DNA of 64,000 nt from contig NC_070559.1 in the NCBI RefSeq assembly GCF_026914185.1, positions 3,100,001 through 3,164,000 of the forward strand, read 5' to 3'. The translations under genes and the position numbers were made by a program. Of this stretch, positions 35,480 to 47,260 are shown piece after piece (position 1 is the first letter of the stretch; every line of letters begins with the position of its first letter). Under the pieces are notes generated by a model, which did not search any database, was not told the origin of the DNA, and saw nothing but the letters and a program-made list of their open reading frames with translations. Source of the DNA: Puccinia triticina (lineage: Eukaryota; Basidiomycota; Pucciniomycetes; Pucciniales; Pucciniaceae).

Positions 35480-35760
35480 TCCGCGAGTATTTCTGAGGCT
35501 GCCCGTGGACCGTACCCGCCGGGTAGGCCGGGTAAGGTCCAGGCAAAGAGGCGTCCTGGAGCCCTATACCCGCGGGGCAGACCGCGGGTATACCTGGAGA
35601 GGCCGGGAACGGAGGCCAGCCCTAGTATTAGAACCCACAATCAACAACCAACCAACCAACAACTAACCAAAAACAAACCAACAGCAAACCAACAACCAAC
35701 CAACAACCCATTCTCCTTATTAGCATATTGGTAGTAGTAGTAGTAGTAGAAGTAGCACCA
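35480..35760. repeat. right half of the GGGTA patch, then (CAAC)n and (TAG)n simple repeats
   Basis: TACCCGCCGGGTA and CCGCGGGTATACC motifs end near 35600. A CAAC/CAAA-rich simple repeat follows at 35636-35710, then a TAG trinucleotide run near 35728-35750. Confidence 0.7.
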
Positions 35761-36150
35761 GTAAAAATCAATTGTCACCAGGCATCAGGTGAAATCAAGC
35801 AACAATAGCTGTCACTTTTTTCCAACTCTGGGGCTACCACAACTAGGATACAATGGCCCCTTTGTTTCCTACAGGGGGATGTCCATGCAGCCAACTGTGC
35901 AACTGGTGGGTAGCTCAGTGGACTTAGACTGATGTCACCTGTAGTCTAGTGACAGTTTATTTATCCTGGTGTAGTAGTACAAATTATAATATCAACAACA
36001 GTAGAAGAACTTATCATAACAACCACGTTATCCATAGTTATAACCCGTCTGAAAACGCATTGAATTAAATATTTAGGTCTGATAGAGATTACTAGATTAC
36101 TATATAAAAGTAAGAGCTATCTTGGAATCTGCCACATTTTTCTTAAATAT

Positions 36151-37622
36151 TAGGGGGCTTCAAAATTGATCCAGGAAGTGTTCCAGGTCCAAATTCCAGG
36201 AAAACCAAAACACTGCCAAAATAATTTCCTGGAGGCTCTACGTTGAGACCCCCAATTTGGAAAAATTCCTGGATTTGGACCCAGAAGCACACCTCCTGGA
36301 ACTCATATGTTTTATCTTGTTTTGTCCCATGCCTTTGGGGTCCCACAGGGAAAGCCCTCTTTCACACCTTCCCCCCCCGCCCAGAACCACAAGTGTTGTA
36401 TGTGTAACAACCTGTTCTTTGTTACTGGGAAGCGGAAGCTTATTCATCTGGCTTATTGTCGGTTGGCAATCTTTCTGTCATGCGCTTTTGGATTACTAAT
36501 CCCAGCGGTGGATTAATTGAGAATATCCAAGTCATTATGATGTTTCGCTTTTCAAAATCTTTGTTGGCCCCATTTGGATTTGCGTTGTTGTCTTTCCGTT
36601 GATTTTGTGTTTTCATCTTTTCCTTTTCTTTCTTTTCCCCATTGATATATTCTTTTTCATCTCATCCATTACTATCATTATTGTGTACACAAGAAATCTC
36701 AAATAACTCGGTAAAATCATCATTATCATTGTGAATCAATCTTCTATTGCAATCACATAGAACTATATTCTTAGTTATTACTCAAGCATTGGCGAAATAT
36801 CCTCTTGGATAGTTTCATAGCCTCATATAGCAAACTGGGTAATAGCCGAGTCCTCACAGTATGGTGCAAACCTCGGAAATAGACCCCCTCTGCTCCAGAC
36901 CATCCAATGCGGTGCCCGGCCTATACAGACAAAACCAATAATCAAGGTACATATGTATTTACACACCTTGATGACTGGATGGTACCGTTCATCTAATTTT
37001 TTCAATGACCAGTACATATGATACCAGTCATCGAGGTACAAGCCATTGATGTCCATAAGACACCAGACACAGGTAAACACCTCAATGACTGAGATTGTAG
37101 CGGTCATTGAGGTCCCACCGTGATGACTGGTATTGCACCGGTCATCAAAGGTGTGTTAAGGGTTGGACCTCGATGACTGGTGAAGCCTGTTCAACAGATT
37201 TTTGGACGGCCATGTGCGAGAACTGCTCGGACAGGCCAGTCCAAGGACTCGTCAGACCTGCCGGTCTAAGCAGTCATTCCGGTAGTGCAGGTGTACATGT
37301 TTCCAGCCGCCTTTCAGTACAGGTGTGCTGGTTTGTGTGTGTTCGGGCGCCGCTGGGTCATCTAGCGGCAAAGGTGTGGTGTGGGTGAGTCGGGTGTTTG
37401 ATGGCTGCCGAAAAACAAAGCGGGGGGTCGGCCGATGTTTGGGAAAAAAGTCGGATTTATCTCTTTTGTGGGCGTATGTCTTTCCTGATTTCCTGTTGTC
37501 CTGGAGGTCCTGGAAGGGCATAGGGAGAAGGAGCACAGGTCCGCAGGAAGCCTTCCAGGTTGCTCATTTTTCCTGGAAACTCCGACCTGGAACGCTTCCT
37601 GGATCAGTTTTGAAGCCCCCTA
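36151..37622. mobile_element. 1.47-kb TIR element without transposase
   Basis: Inverted ends of about 55 bp: TAGGGGGCTTCAAAATTGAT, then CCAGGAAGTGTTCCAGGTC, with the matching inverse at the right end (GAAGCCCCCTA). The 3-bp flanks TAT and ATT differ at two of three positions, so the target duplication is unclear. The inside holds the ACCGGTCAT minisatellite and no long frame. Confidence 0.78.
36965..37190. repeat. ACCGGTCATTGAGG-type palindromic units inside the TIR element
   Basis: Four to five degenerate units such as TCAATGACCAGT...ACCAGTCATCGAGG and GATGACTGGT...ACCGGTCATC relate it to the array at 4320-4745. Confidence 0.7.
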
Positions 37623-38175
37623 ATTCAACATCAGATCAACAAACCTCTCAACACAATCTTCATCTTTCAAGATTTTTGCCAAGGCAGGACAGTCAATTGA
37701 TTGCAATCATGGTAGTGGTAAACCACTTGTAGTGTTGCGCCGACCGGCGGGAGGTGAGCATTCCTGCAGGACAGTGCCCCCCAGCAATCAAACAGGGGGT
37801 TCATGAAGGGCCGCACCGCCACATTTGTCCTAGGTTATCGTTCCTGGAGGCAAAATTTCCGAAGCCACCATTCAGGACGAGTCTCAAGAAGTATCAAAAA
37901 ATTAATAAAAAAGACAGTGTCAATAGGGAAATTGTATCGACCCACTATCGGCCTCGTATCGGCCCACCGATGATATTCAGCCCGGATGCTCTTTTTTCTG
38001 CGTAAGCTTGGTACCTGAAAGCTGAGCCTGGGTCCGTTCAGGTTAAACTGATCTTTCTTTCAATTGATTGATAACCAGTCTAATAATGGGTTTAATTTAC
38101 ACGCAATTATTTACAACTATTTATGCGATTTGGGCACTAAGGAGATACAATATAAGAAATAAAAGGAGTCGATTT
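37623..38175. other. no gene seen
   Basis: This is unremarkable sequence between the TIR element and the 3' end of paralogue B. Confidence 0.45.
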
Positions 38176-38675
38176 TTAACGAGAACGCTTCCCGGGCTTG
38201 CCACCAACTTTACCTTTAGCAGCAGTGCCAGCAGTCCCACCCCCGGCGCCTTGGCTAGCTTTCTCGAGATACTGAACGACCAATTGAAAGACGGTTCCAG
38301 TGGCACTTTCCGGAACAGGCTCATTAAGGAAGCCATTGATGGCATTAATGATGTTTGATTGCAATCCAGATGTATCCGGTGCTTTGCCGCCAGGAGCCGA
38401 GCCGATTTGCCTCTTTGCGTAAGATTTACTCGCGTCGTAATCCTTTGAAAAATCAAGTCATAGTCTCATCAGCTCATGTAACAAAAGTACCTAATTAAAA
38501 TGATGCAGTTGAAATATCAAAAATGAATCAGATGAATTACCCAAACTTCAGACATAGGATCCGATGCGTCACCGGTGACAGCGCCAGAAGCATGCGAAGT
38601 GTGTGCTAGGACTTGAAGAAGTGGAGTGTTCATAATGGCCGCAATAAGGCAGATATAGCGGGTTGAAAATTGCAT
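38176..38675 (-). CDS. small secreted protein, paralogue B (candidate effector)
   Basis: Exon 1 is 38541-38675 (45 codons) and exon 2 is 38176-38442, with a 98-nt phase-0 intron (GTAATT...AAAG), giving 133 residues. The start is the ATG at 38675; the longer frame upstream has no ATG. The N-terminus MQFSTRYICLIAAIMNTPLL looks like a secretion signal ending near VLA. A hydrophilic linker follows, then a core with INAINGFLNEPVPE and ATGTVFQLVVQYLEK, then a Gly/Ala/Lys-rich tail ending KRSR. The mature part has no cysteine. It matches paralogue A (8816-9362) over the core and tail, but lacks A's Thr/Pro stretch. Two such genes with the same intron position point to an ancestral duplication. Function is unknown; secretion and an effector role are inferences. 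Confidence 0.78.
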
Positions 38676-39137
38676 CTTTATAGGTCGGTTGATAAAATGC
38701 AAAATATAAACAGCGGGTTTATCGATATCTATATTTACGCTGGTAATCTACGGCTGAATAAGACTTTTGTATACTGCTTCGAGGACTAAACTGACGTGTT
38801 GAAAGCTTGGTTGGGATATGGGAATAGACGATACGATTTGTACCTCCTTTTATATGTTTATGATTGAAGTAAGTAACAATTCACGCATGTTATCGCTTCC
38901 TTGCAGTCACCAGGGCCTACCGTGGCCTACCTTGGCCCGAGCAAACCTGCGGCGAAATACACCGCGGCAAATTCCGCCTCTGGGGCGCGCTTCCACCACA
39001 CTGCGCACAGGCCCCCCTGGTACTACGAACGCCGACGTGGCGACTCAGGCTGACGTCCCATGGGCGCCAGCGGCCCTCAGGGCGTGCATGCGGCAGTCGA
39101 TTGGGAGAGCGGGGAGTACCACCGTCAGCGCAAAAAC

Positions 39138-39205
39138 AATTCCCGCACGGGAGTCGAACCCTGGACCTGCTCATGGCCACGGCTTCGACTAGAGAGGCCT
39201 GTGAC
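39138..39205 (-). repeat. tRNA-like sequence with a perfect B box (pseudogene or SINE head)
   Basis: The minus strand has GGTTCGACTCC (39150-39160), a perfect RNA polymerase III B box, and upstream TCTAGTCGAAGCC that could be a weak A box. The T-stem pairs over only three bases and no matching acceptor stem is seen. It is therefore not called a functional tRNA. Confidence 0.4.
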
Positions 39206-39224
39206 AAGCAAACTTGACACAAGT

Positions 39225-39275
39225 GTTTCCTCCTTGGGGGAGCATATAAGCAACCTCCGAAGGAGGGACTTGCCT
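39225..39275. repeat. fold-back unit, TCCTTGGGGGAGC / GGAGGGACTTG type
   Basis: TTTCCTCCTTGGGGGAGC and CCTCCGAAGGAGGGACTTG resemble the units at about 25015-25060 and 58233-58283. The next related unit is at 39793-39852 (TAAGCCTCTCCTTTGGAGA ... GCCTCCTTGAAAAGGCTTA). Confidence 0.65.
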
Positions 39276-40173
39276 CTAAAGTGGCATGTCTTGCCCTACA
39301 GGATTGAGACAAATGGCAGGGACTCGGGAGGATGCCACGCTCCCCCATTTTCCTCAATATCTCCCTCTAGACTTCCTATTCTCACCAGGCCTTTGGTACC
39401 ATTAGAATCACCAGGATCTTGGCTTATTTTTGACCATTTCAAACTCCTCTTTATCCCTCCCCCCTGGCAACAAGCATCCTGTAAATTCTGTTACATGGCG
39501 GATTATTGTACCCAATCCACCCCGCACAAGCTCAGGGAATTTCAAATTTTGAGATAAAAGACGCCTGGAAGACCCCTTCCAAACCATTCCACAGTAGATG
39601 GATTGGGCTATTAATTATGAGGGGCAGTAAACTAAAAAAACAAGTACTGAAATCTGGGATAGCAGGCTACAAGTCTGTCTACTCAGTTTTTTTTAAACCA
39701 CAAACTACAGTTTTCAAATCATTTTTTTTTTAAAAAAACTGGTTTTTACAAGAAAAACTTGTGTCTGTAGGGCCAATGATGTGAAATTAGAGGTAAGCCT
39801 CTCCTTTGGAGACGCTTTGCGCCTCCTTGAAAAGGCTTAGTTAAGCTTGGCCTTGGGGCCGCCCCAGAGGCCCATGGCGCCCAGGGGGCTCTGTGTGGAC
39901 ATCACATGCACGGCAAAGTGGCACCAGTGAAGGTCTATGTGGTATCTTGGGGGCTTAAAATGGCTGGGACCCAAACATTGTGGAACTACTCAAATGAGAG
40001 AATAGAGCTTGGAAGGGAAATGTATAACTGCACTAGTACTAATTTAAGCTATGCCAAGGGTGCTGATATAAGAGCTGCCTTCCTGACTAATACTGCTGGG
40101 GATGAGTGTAACACTAAGAAAAAGAAGAAAGGTGTGGCTGTTCTGCTATAATCTTAGACTGAACTACGTGTAC

Positions 40174-40553
40174 CAACAATGGGTAGGTATGTCACGGATA
40201 ACATTAACATAACGGTTTCTGAGCCGTTATTGTTACAGTTATTTGTAACGGCTGCACATTACGGTAACACACCAATTGATGAGCCAGGTTTCTCCATCCG
40301 TTATTTTATTGGCGCATTCAAGGCGCCAGATAACCGTGTCATTGTAGGCTGTTTCCAGACTATTTTGGCATATTAGCACATTATCCACTGGATAACGTGC
40401 AGTAACAGCCTCAAGAGAATCAGTTGTTACGTTACACGCAAGCCCTGGAAAGACCCTGTTACAAAGAACGTAACAGGGAGCTACGGGTAAAGAGGATAGT
40501 TATGTTACCCAAAACACGTGGATAATGCAACATTACGTAACTACCCTTTGTTG
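40174..40553. mobile_element. 380-bp GTTAC-rich TIR element
   Basis: The left end is CAACAATGGGTAGG and the right end CTACCCTTTGTTG. The inside is rich in GTTACG, GTAACG and GGATAA. It is related to 26937-27548. Possible 7-bp flanks CGTGTAC and CTTGTAT differ at two positions. Confidence 0.7.
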
Positions 40554-40995
40554 CTTGTATCTGTGGGGTATGAGGGTGATAGGAGGACTAGTGGGGGAAA
40601 AGATGAAATAGGATGCGCAAATGTGAATGATATATGCAAGGGGATATATTTCTGGTGTGTATGAAAGTGTATAATATGAGTGAATGACAATGGTATATAA
40701 TGGTGTGGTTAAAGATATACTGATGAAGATGAATCTAATGGAGTGTTGAAAAGGTCATACAGGGTGTATGGGATAGAAAATGCATGTGGGGATACAACAT
40801 CTAGATGGGTGTATATACGTGAGGAAATACAACAAGGGGGGAACACCTGATGAGCACAATGTAACAAAGTCTGAAGATGAGCAACAATTGAATGTAGTGA
40901 AGTAGTGAAGTGAAGTAATTATGAGCACTAGTAATGTCTATGTATGATGAATAAGATATGTAATGATGGGTTGTTATGTGTACTATGAAAAGAAT

Positions 40996-41071
40996 TGTGT
41001 GTTGTGGGATTTTAATCCACAACCTTCTACATTCATGAGAGCTGCTCTTATACCACTGAGCTTAACACACA
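40996..41071 (-). repeat. degenerate tRNA-like sequence, 76 nt
   Basis: On the minus strand, TGTGTGT at the start and ACACACA at the end make a 7-bp acceptor stem. AGCTCAGTGGTATAAGAGC is a good D arm and A box. The T arm (TGTGG...CCACA) pairs but its loop lacks the TTC consensus, and the anticodon stem pairs poorly. It is probably a pseudogene or a tRNA-derived piece of a repeat. No anticodon is assigned. Confidence 0.4.
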
Positions 41072-41559
41072 GTTGGTCTTACTGGTGATTTTTGGATATT
41101 AAATCATATAGCTTGGCCACTCAAATGGGGCTTGAAGCATATATTCCAACACACCCCCTGGCTTCATGCACCATGAACAAACTATGAATATTGCATATGC
41201 AAATCATGTAGGTGTGTCATGCATCATAGATAATGATTAATGCATAACAATTATGAAATTGAATATTGTGTATGCATATGGAAGCATGAATATCAAGTAT
41301 TCACAGGGTTTAGCCAACTTTAATTCAATTCACTGAGAGCATCCGTACTGATTGATGAAAGCTATGTTATGTATGTAATATATGCAGCTATGGTGATGAA
41401 AACTAGAATATGTCATGTAGATTAAGTGTAAGAAGCAAGAAAATACCAATGAAACTATGAACACTAATATGTTCTGATCCAATGGGAATTTCAGGGTGGT
41501 ATGAGTGAGTGACTAGGGGTGAAATATGTTCTAGAATCTGAATTGGCAATAATAATGAT

Positions 41560-43250
41560 GGGTGTTGAGAAACACACGCACCCCTCCCAGGGGCACACCA
41601 AGGCCCACACCTTTCAAAAAGGGTGTGTGGGGGTGCACACCTGCCCCCACACCCGTTTTTTAGCCCAGGGTGTGGGACCCAAAAGGCGTGCACACCCCTG
41701 CAGGGACGTGCTATCCTTTGATTCCTATGTATATAATTTACATAGTACAGCCCCTACCTGCCAAAGAGGGCTGGGAGGGGCAAGCTATTTTCCCCTTTGA
41801 CTGGCGGGGAGCAGGAGCCTGGGTGGGGGGTTGCACAAGGGGAGGGGAGGAGGACTCCCAAGTCCCCATAGCCCTCTACCTCCCTTTGATCGTCGAGCAA
41901 GCCAATTGAAGGGATGCATTATGTCCCAACCAAAGAGGGCAGGGAGGGGAAAGCCCTCTTCACCTCTGTACAGCGGGGAGTGGGGGCCTGGGGGGGGGGG
42001 GGGGGGGGGGGGTGGTGAGCCAGAGTTGGAGTTGGAAGGGGGGACAAGGCAAGTCAGGGTGGGGGTGGCTTACATAAGTCAACCTGGAATCCAGGTTGGC
42101 TTATGTGAGGCTATGTCCCGGTCTCCCTTCAATTGGCAAGCAAGTGCACACCCTTTGGGTCTGTCAGCCTTAGAGATACAACAAGTATCCTAAAGTCTGC
42201 AAAAACTTGTAAACCACTTACAAATCCTGAAATATTATTGAATATTCAGAATCATTGTGTTAAATTAAGGGGGGTCACCCACTCAAGGAACCCCTCATTC
42301 CTACTCCTTCATACATTTTTTCACATATGTACACATAACCACAAAGCACTCCAAAGAACAGGAAAACTACATAAAAAAATCATTACATAAATTAAAATAC
42401 ATAAAATTATATTAATTAGTAAAATTCCTTTCCCCCGTGAAACAAGAGCCACGGGTGAGAGGAACACTTAGTACAAATTGATATTACACTTCATATTAAG
42501 CTATTTCACGTGACAATTGGTTATAAAAATGTCACGTGTGGGAGTAAGGGAAGTTGTGTAATATTGTACAATTAAAATACCCATAACCAAGGCAGATTAC
42601 ACGTCTACTCTTGGCATTTACCCATAGCCAAAACTAATGGTAACTTTTCAGCGCCCTCAATAACCTCTCCAGTATTTAAGGAGGTTATTGAGCCACTGGA
42701 ATAGTCCCCTTAGACATTTTCACCACCCATTAAACTGTAAGTTAACTCGTGAAAAATCTCCTCTGGCTTATTAAAGCCACCATTTCCTTTATTTCTGCCC
42801 TCCTGGCACGAAAACCACTAGATCTTAACTCTAAAATTGCCAATATCCCTTATAAGCATTTATTACAGTTATATCTTTATAAATAGTTGCTGTAAGACCT
42901 CCGCCTCTGACGCGCAGTCAATCAGTTTAAGCGCTTACCAAATATTCCTACGTCAAAAACCTTATATATCCCTGTTCTTAATAAGTAAAACTTATTAATT
43001 ACAAATATCTTCCTCTTACATAAGAGTGTTTAAACCTTTGTAGTGGCTAAATACCACGTAACAAGTTTGGCACATTATTGCCAGTGTTTTATTTCAGTAC
43101 AGTTATAGTACTAGGGCTAAAACCCTTATTTCTGACGGGTTTTTACCCTAAGTTTCATAAACACAGCTGACAGGGTCCCACACCCTGGGCTAAAAAAGGG
43201 TGTGGGCGTGGGTGTGCCCCCGGGAGGGGGGAAAGCATTTATCAACACCC
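41560..43250. mobile_element. Mutator-like TIR element with 9-bp target duplication, split by a solo LTR
   Basis: The inverted ends start GGGTGTTGA and extend more than 100 bp (GGGGCACACC, TTTTTTAGCCCAGGGTGTGG shared). AATAATGAT flanks both sides (41551-41559, 43251-43259). Without the solo LTR it is about 675 bp. It contains a G-run near 41990-42011 and two related segments, about 41750-41890 and 41920-42060. No transposase. The 9-bp duplication and long ends fit Mutator-like elements. Confidence 0.82.
42162..43172. mobile_element. solo LTR with GGGTC target duplication, nested in the Mutator-like element
   Basis: It starts TGTCAGCCTTAGAG and ends CACAGCTGACA, with GGGTC on both sides (42157-42161, 43173-43177). 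It is 1011 bp. The start is like 34517-35474. Confidence 0.85.
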
Positions 43251-43496
43251 AATAATGATGGATGTGTGAAGTGTCTGTATTGGGAATGATGGTATGAGTG
43301 GGAAAAGGGTTTTTGAGGGTGACAAGAGATGAACACTGAAGGCAAGCTCACAGATGTAAAGTCTTGTGACACCCAGGAGTGAGAAAAGAAATGGTTCTGA
43401 CTCACTAGGGAGAGAAAAGCCTACAGCAACCTAGTACAGACTATATAAAAGGTTGCTAGTTTTATGTTTGAAGCATACTACATGATGAATATAAGC

Positions 43497-43746
43497 ATAA
43501 TTCAACAAGGGTTACCACAACATGGCGCCACAAATTTTCCAGATTTTTCCCGCGGTGTACCATTCAATTTTTGAGCCCCTAGGCCCACGCGTGGTGCGTC
43601 ATGCCATATCCTCACTTATAATAATTCAACAAGGGTTGCCACAACATGGCGCTACAAATTTTCCAGATTTTCCCCGCGGTGTACATATTCAATTTTTGAG
43701 CCCCTAGGCCCACGCGTGGTGCGTCATGCCATATCCTCACTTATAA
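43497..43746. repeat. tandem duplication of a unit of about 124 bp
   Basis: Two near-identical units start ATAATTCAACAAGGGTT and end ATATCCTCACTTATA, with GAGCCCCTAGGCCCACGCG inside. They differ at only a few positions. Confidence 0.85.
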
Positions 43747-44081
43747 ATTGCAAACCCTCACCATCCAAATTCTTCCCTACCAGGCTAAGGGAGATGAATT
43801 AAGTGACAGGTGATGTATGCTATGATTCCAGAAAGCCTTGCCTCAAAAAGGCCATGCAAGAAAGACTGCGGGAGAGTTGTGCCAACTTGTGTTGTGCACA
43901 CCTTGCTGATCAAATTTTCACCGCACATGTCTTGATCATTCTGACTGTGCGTCTACCTTTCTTTCTTTTGTATTTACTCTGTTTCTCTTCTCTTTTAATG
44001 ACCATTGAAACCTTCTTTGCTGCGGCAAAATTAAAAAGAAACAAGGAGCTGGTAACCTCAACCAGGAGTTCCTTGGACAAT

Positions 44082-44589
44082 TATGGTGTTCAAATTTGCA
44101 TAAGATTTTTTTGCATAAAACCATGAACTGAAATTTTGTTGAAACTGCAACTGCCCAGGGTCCATTTCTCTCCCTTTCACACATCTGTCACTCTTTTTTC
44201 CTCCCTCCAGATGAATATGCTTGTTCAACTTCTGCCCACAACTTGTCCCTCAGTTGTAATAGCTACAAAGTCTGCTCATCTAGATAATCAAAATACCATC
44301 AGTTCCTGCGCCTGTTCCCTGAGACCTGAGAGTCTCTTGTAGTGAGGGGCCTTTTTCCCCTTCACAGCTAAGCAGCTTGGCCCTTTCTTGGGCTCCCTTG
44401 TTTTGTTCTCCGCCTCGAGCTTTCTTTTTCAGGCTTGTTTTTCACTCATCCCTCCGGCTCTGAGTCCAAAATTCATCAAATTTTGCCTGGGAGGTGTCAC
44501 TTTAAATTTTATGCACACTGAAATCTCCCAGCCAAACTTGGATTTATGATTTTATGTAAGCAGTGAAATATGCAATTTTGAACACCATA
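44082..44589. mobile_element. 508-bp member of the TATGGTGTTCAAA MITE family, probably interrupted
   Basis: The ends TATGGTGTTCAAATTTGCAT and ATGCAATTTTGAACACCATA are flanked by AAT (44079-44081, 44590-44592). The outer parts align with the 163-bp copy at 24191-24353. The middle (about 44135-44486) is unrelated and is bordered by AAATTTTG on both sides, so a second insertion is likely. Confidence 0.75.
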
Positions 44590-44684
44590 AATGCATTTCA
44601 CCTGGGTGTAGGGAAAACTGACCAAGCTGTGCTCTGTTTGTCACTCTGTTAATTTGTGATATCATATTTAGGTGGATAGAGTGA

Positions 44685-46215
44685 ACACTTCAAGGATAAT
44701 TAAATTTCCCAAAAAAAATACTCAAAGTTTGAGGTTGGGAAAATCATTGAAAAAAATCACTCTGAACTGAAAAAAAATGCAAACTGAGCGTGCTCAGCCA
44801 AAAAAATAAAAATGTGTCAGACTGAGTAAAAAACAATGGGGCACATTTTTGGGGTGATTTGTTGGATGGGCCTGCAAAAGGCCCGCATGGGCCCCTAACA
44901 GGCCCGTTGGGCCCATTGAAAAAGTAGCATTTGTTTGGAATTCCGATGCTCTGCTAAAATGTGAAATGGGTCAAACTGAATAAAAAAAACATGGGGGTAC
45001 ATTTTTGGGGAGATTTTTTGGGCAGGCCTGAATGAGGCCCACATGGCCCCCACAAAGCCCACTGGGCCCATTGAAAGAGTAGCTTTGGTCAAGAATGCCT
45101 ATGCTCAGCTAAGAAACAAAAATGTGTCAAACTGAATAAAAAACATGGGGGTACATTTTTGGGGAGATTTTTTCGGCGGGCCTGAATGAGGCCCACATGG
45201 CCCCCACAAAGCCCACTGGGCCCATTGAAAGAGTAGCTTTGGTCAAGAATGCCTATGCTCAGCTAAGAAACAAAAATGTGTCAAACTGAATAAAAAACAT
45301 GGGGGTACGTTTTTGGGGAGATTTTTTGGGCGGGCCTGAATGAGGCCCACATGGCCCCCACAAAGCCCACTGGGCCCATTGAAAGAGTAGCTTTTGTCAA
45401 GAATGCCTATGCTCAGCTAAGAAACAAAAATGTGTCAACCTGAGTAAAAAACATGGGCCACACTTTTGGGGAGGGCTTATTGACAGACCTGCATCAGGCC
45501 CGTCAGGGCGCACCCAATACTGGTTTGGCCAACCCAGAAGTAGTCTTGGTTAAGAATGCCCATATGATGTTTCAGAACAGCACCAATTGACCACTAATCA
45601 ACAGAAGATATTGAAGGGCTGCCAACATCTGTATGACATTTGTGCACTCACAGAAAGTATGTCCAGGCCCTTTCCTCTTCCTTGGAACCCTGTTGGCCCG
45701 TATGGGCCTGATGCAGGCCCGTCCAAAAAGCCTCCCCAACAATGTGCCCCTAGGGTTTTTACTCAGTCTGACACATTTTATTTCTTAGATGAGCATATGC
45801 TTTCTTAACCAAGGCTACTCTTTCAATGGGCCCAGTGGGCTTTGTGGGGGCCATGTGGGCCTCATTCAGGCCCATCCAGAAAATCTCCCCAAAAATGTAC
45901 CCCCATGTTTTTTTTATTCAGTTTGACCCATTTCACATTTTAGCAGAGCATCGGAATTCCAAACAAATACTACTTTTTCAATGGGCCCAACGGGCCTGTT
46001 AGGGGCCCATGCGGGCCTTGTGCAGGCCCATCCAACAAATCACCCCAAAAATGTGCCCCATTGTTTTTTACTCAGTCTGACACATTTTTATTTTTTTGGC
46101 TGAGTACGCTCAGTTTGCATTTTTTTTCAGTACAGAGTGATTTTTTTTCAATGATTTTCCCAACCTCAAACTTTGAGTATTTTTCTTGGGAAATTCAATC
46201 ATCCTTGAAGTGTGA
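44685..46215. repeat. large inverted array of GGGCC-rich units of about 155 bp
   Basis: The left arm has about five units (landmark AATGTGTCARACTGARTAAA near 44812, 44960, 45120, 45279, 45428). The right arm has about three units in reverse orientation (near 45765, 45912, 46063). The outer borders also mirror each other (CTTCAAGGAT and TCCTTGAAG; CTCAAAGTTTGAGG and CCTCAAACTTTGAG). The second, third and fourth left units are nearly identical. No coding frame is present. Confidence 0.85.
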
Positions 46216-47255
46216 ATTCTGTAGAAGATCCAAAATCATTTTATTCAGATCAGGTGACCAAATATTTCAACAATGTATGTATTTCTTGCAAAACCACATT
46301 GATGGGTATACATAACCATTGGTCCATCCTTGAGGAGTAGGGGAAGATGTACAATTATGAGTGCCCAATGTCCCAGCTTAAAGGTAACAATTTCTGATCT
46401 GTAATTTTTGTTTTTGTTGGTACTTTTCTGTCTTGTCAAAGGAGATGAGAAGATGCAAAAAACAATGGAACATTAATCCCTACTTGGATTTTCCCGGATG
46501 ATATTAATGGTCCACCTGTCAATATTATATTGCGCAAAGAGTGGGTAGGAAGTGATCTTTTTGGAAATGCCACATCCATGCTGGGACAATACAAAGTTTT
46601 GCCATGGGGCCAAGGGGGGTCGCCGCCGGGGTGAATTGAGTTTTGTTGATCACCAGTGGCACTACTGGCAGTGCCAACTGCTTTGTCCAACCTTAACACA
46701 AGTACCAGCCTCCGTGCGGGCGTGAAACATTTGGCTGGTTGCAAAGCAACCCCTGGCGACCTCAACCAGAGGGAGGGCCTTGCACATTAAAACACATTTC
46801 ACGTGTGAGCCAATTCCAAGGTTTTGGTGGGAGCAGCCTTGTTTCCATCACCACACCTCCAATAACTTGCAGATATTTTCCAGGTTTGACGAGGGAATAC
46901 ATCTACATGTTTTTGATTTTTCAATATTTTTTTACTACAAAATCTTGATGCAATCAAGTGAAAAAAATATTGAAGTTTGAGATTTTGATCTTTGATCTGG
47001 CTTGTGCCTTGTATGACAAGGACCATGCGCATTCATACTATTTCTTGTCCTTGAGTTTCAAAAATGAAGGAGTGAGAATACAACAATAAAAAAAAAAAAC
47101 TGAAAAATCAAGGAGGTAAACTGTCAGAAAAACAAACCAAGAAAAAATTACAGTGATTGGCATGGAAGCAAGGAGGAAAAGAATGGCATGTACACTCAAA
47201 CCTGTCTAAGGCAACAATGGGCCTATACTATACTCTACTGTGACCGGGCCTTTCT
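46216..47255. other. no gene seen
   Basis: Only short frames are present. The sequence is AT-rich with a (CATTAATC-type) unstructured part, and there is nothing that I can name before the gypsy target site. Confidence 0.4.
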
Positions 47256-47260
47256 GTTAT

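Noticed and set aside
41831..42193. 120-codon plus-strand frame
   Set aside because: It passes through a long G-run and into the start of a solo LTR, so it is not a plausible gene.
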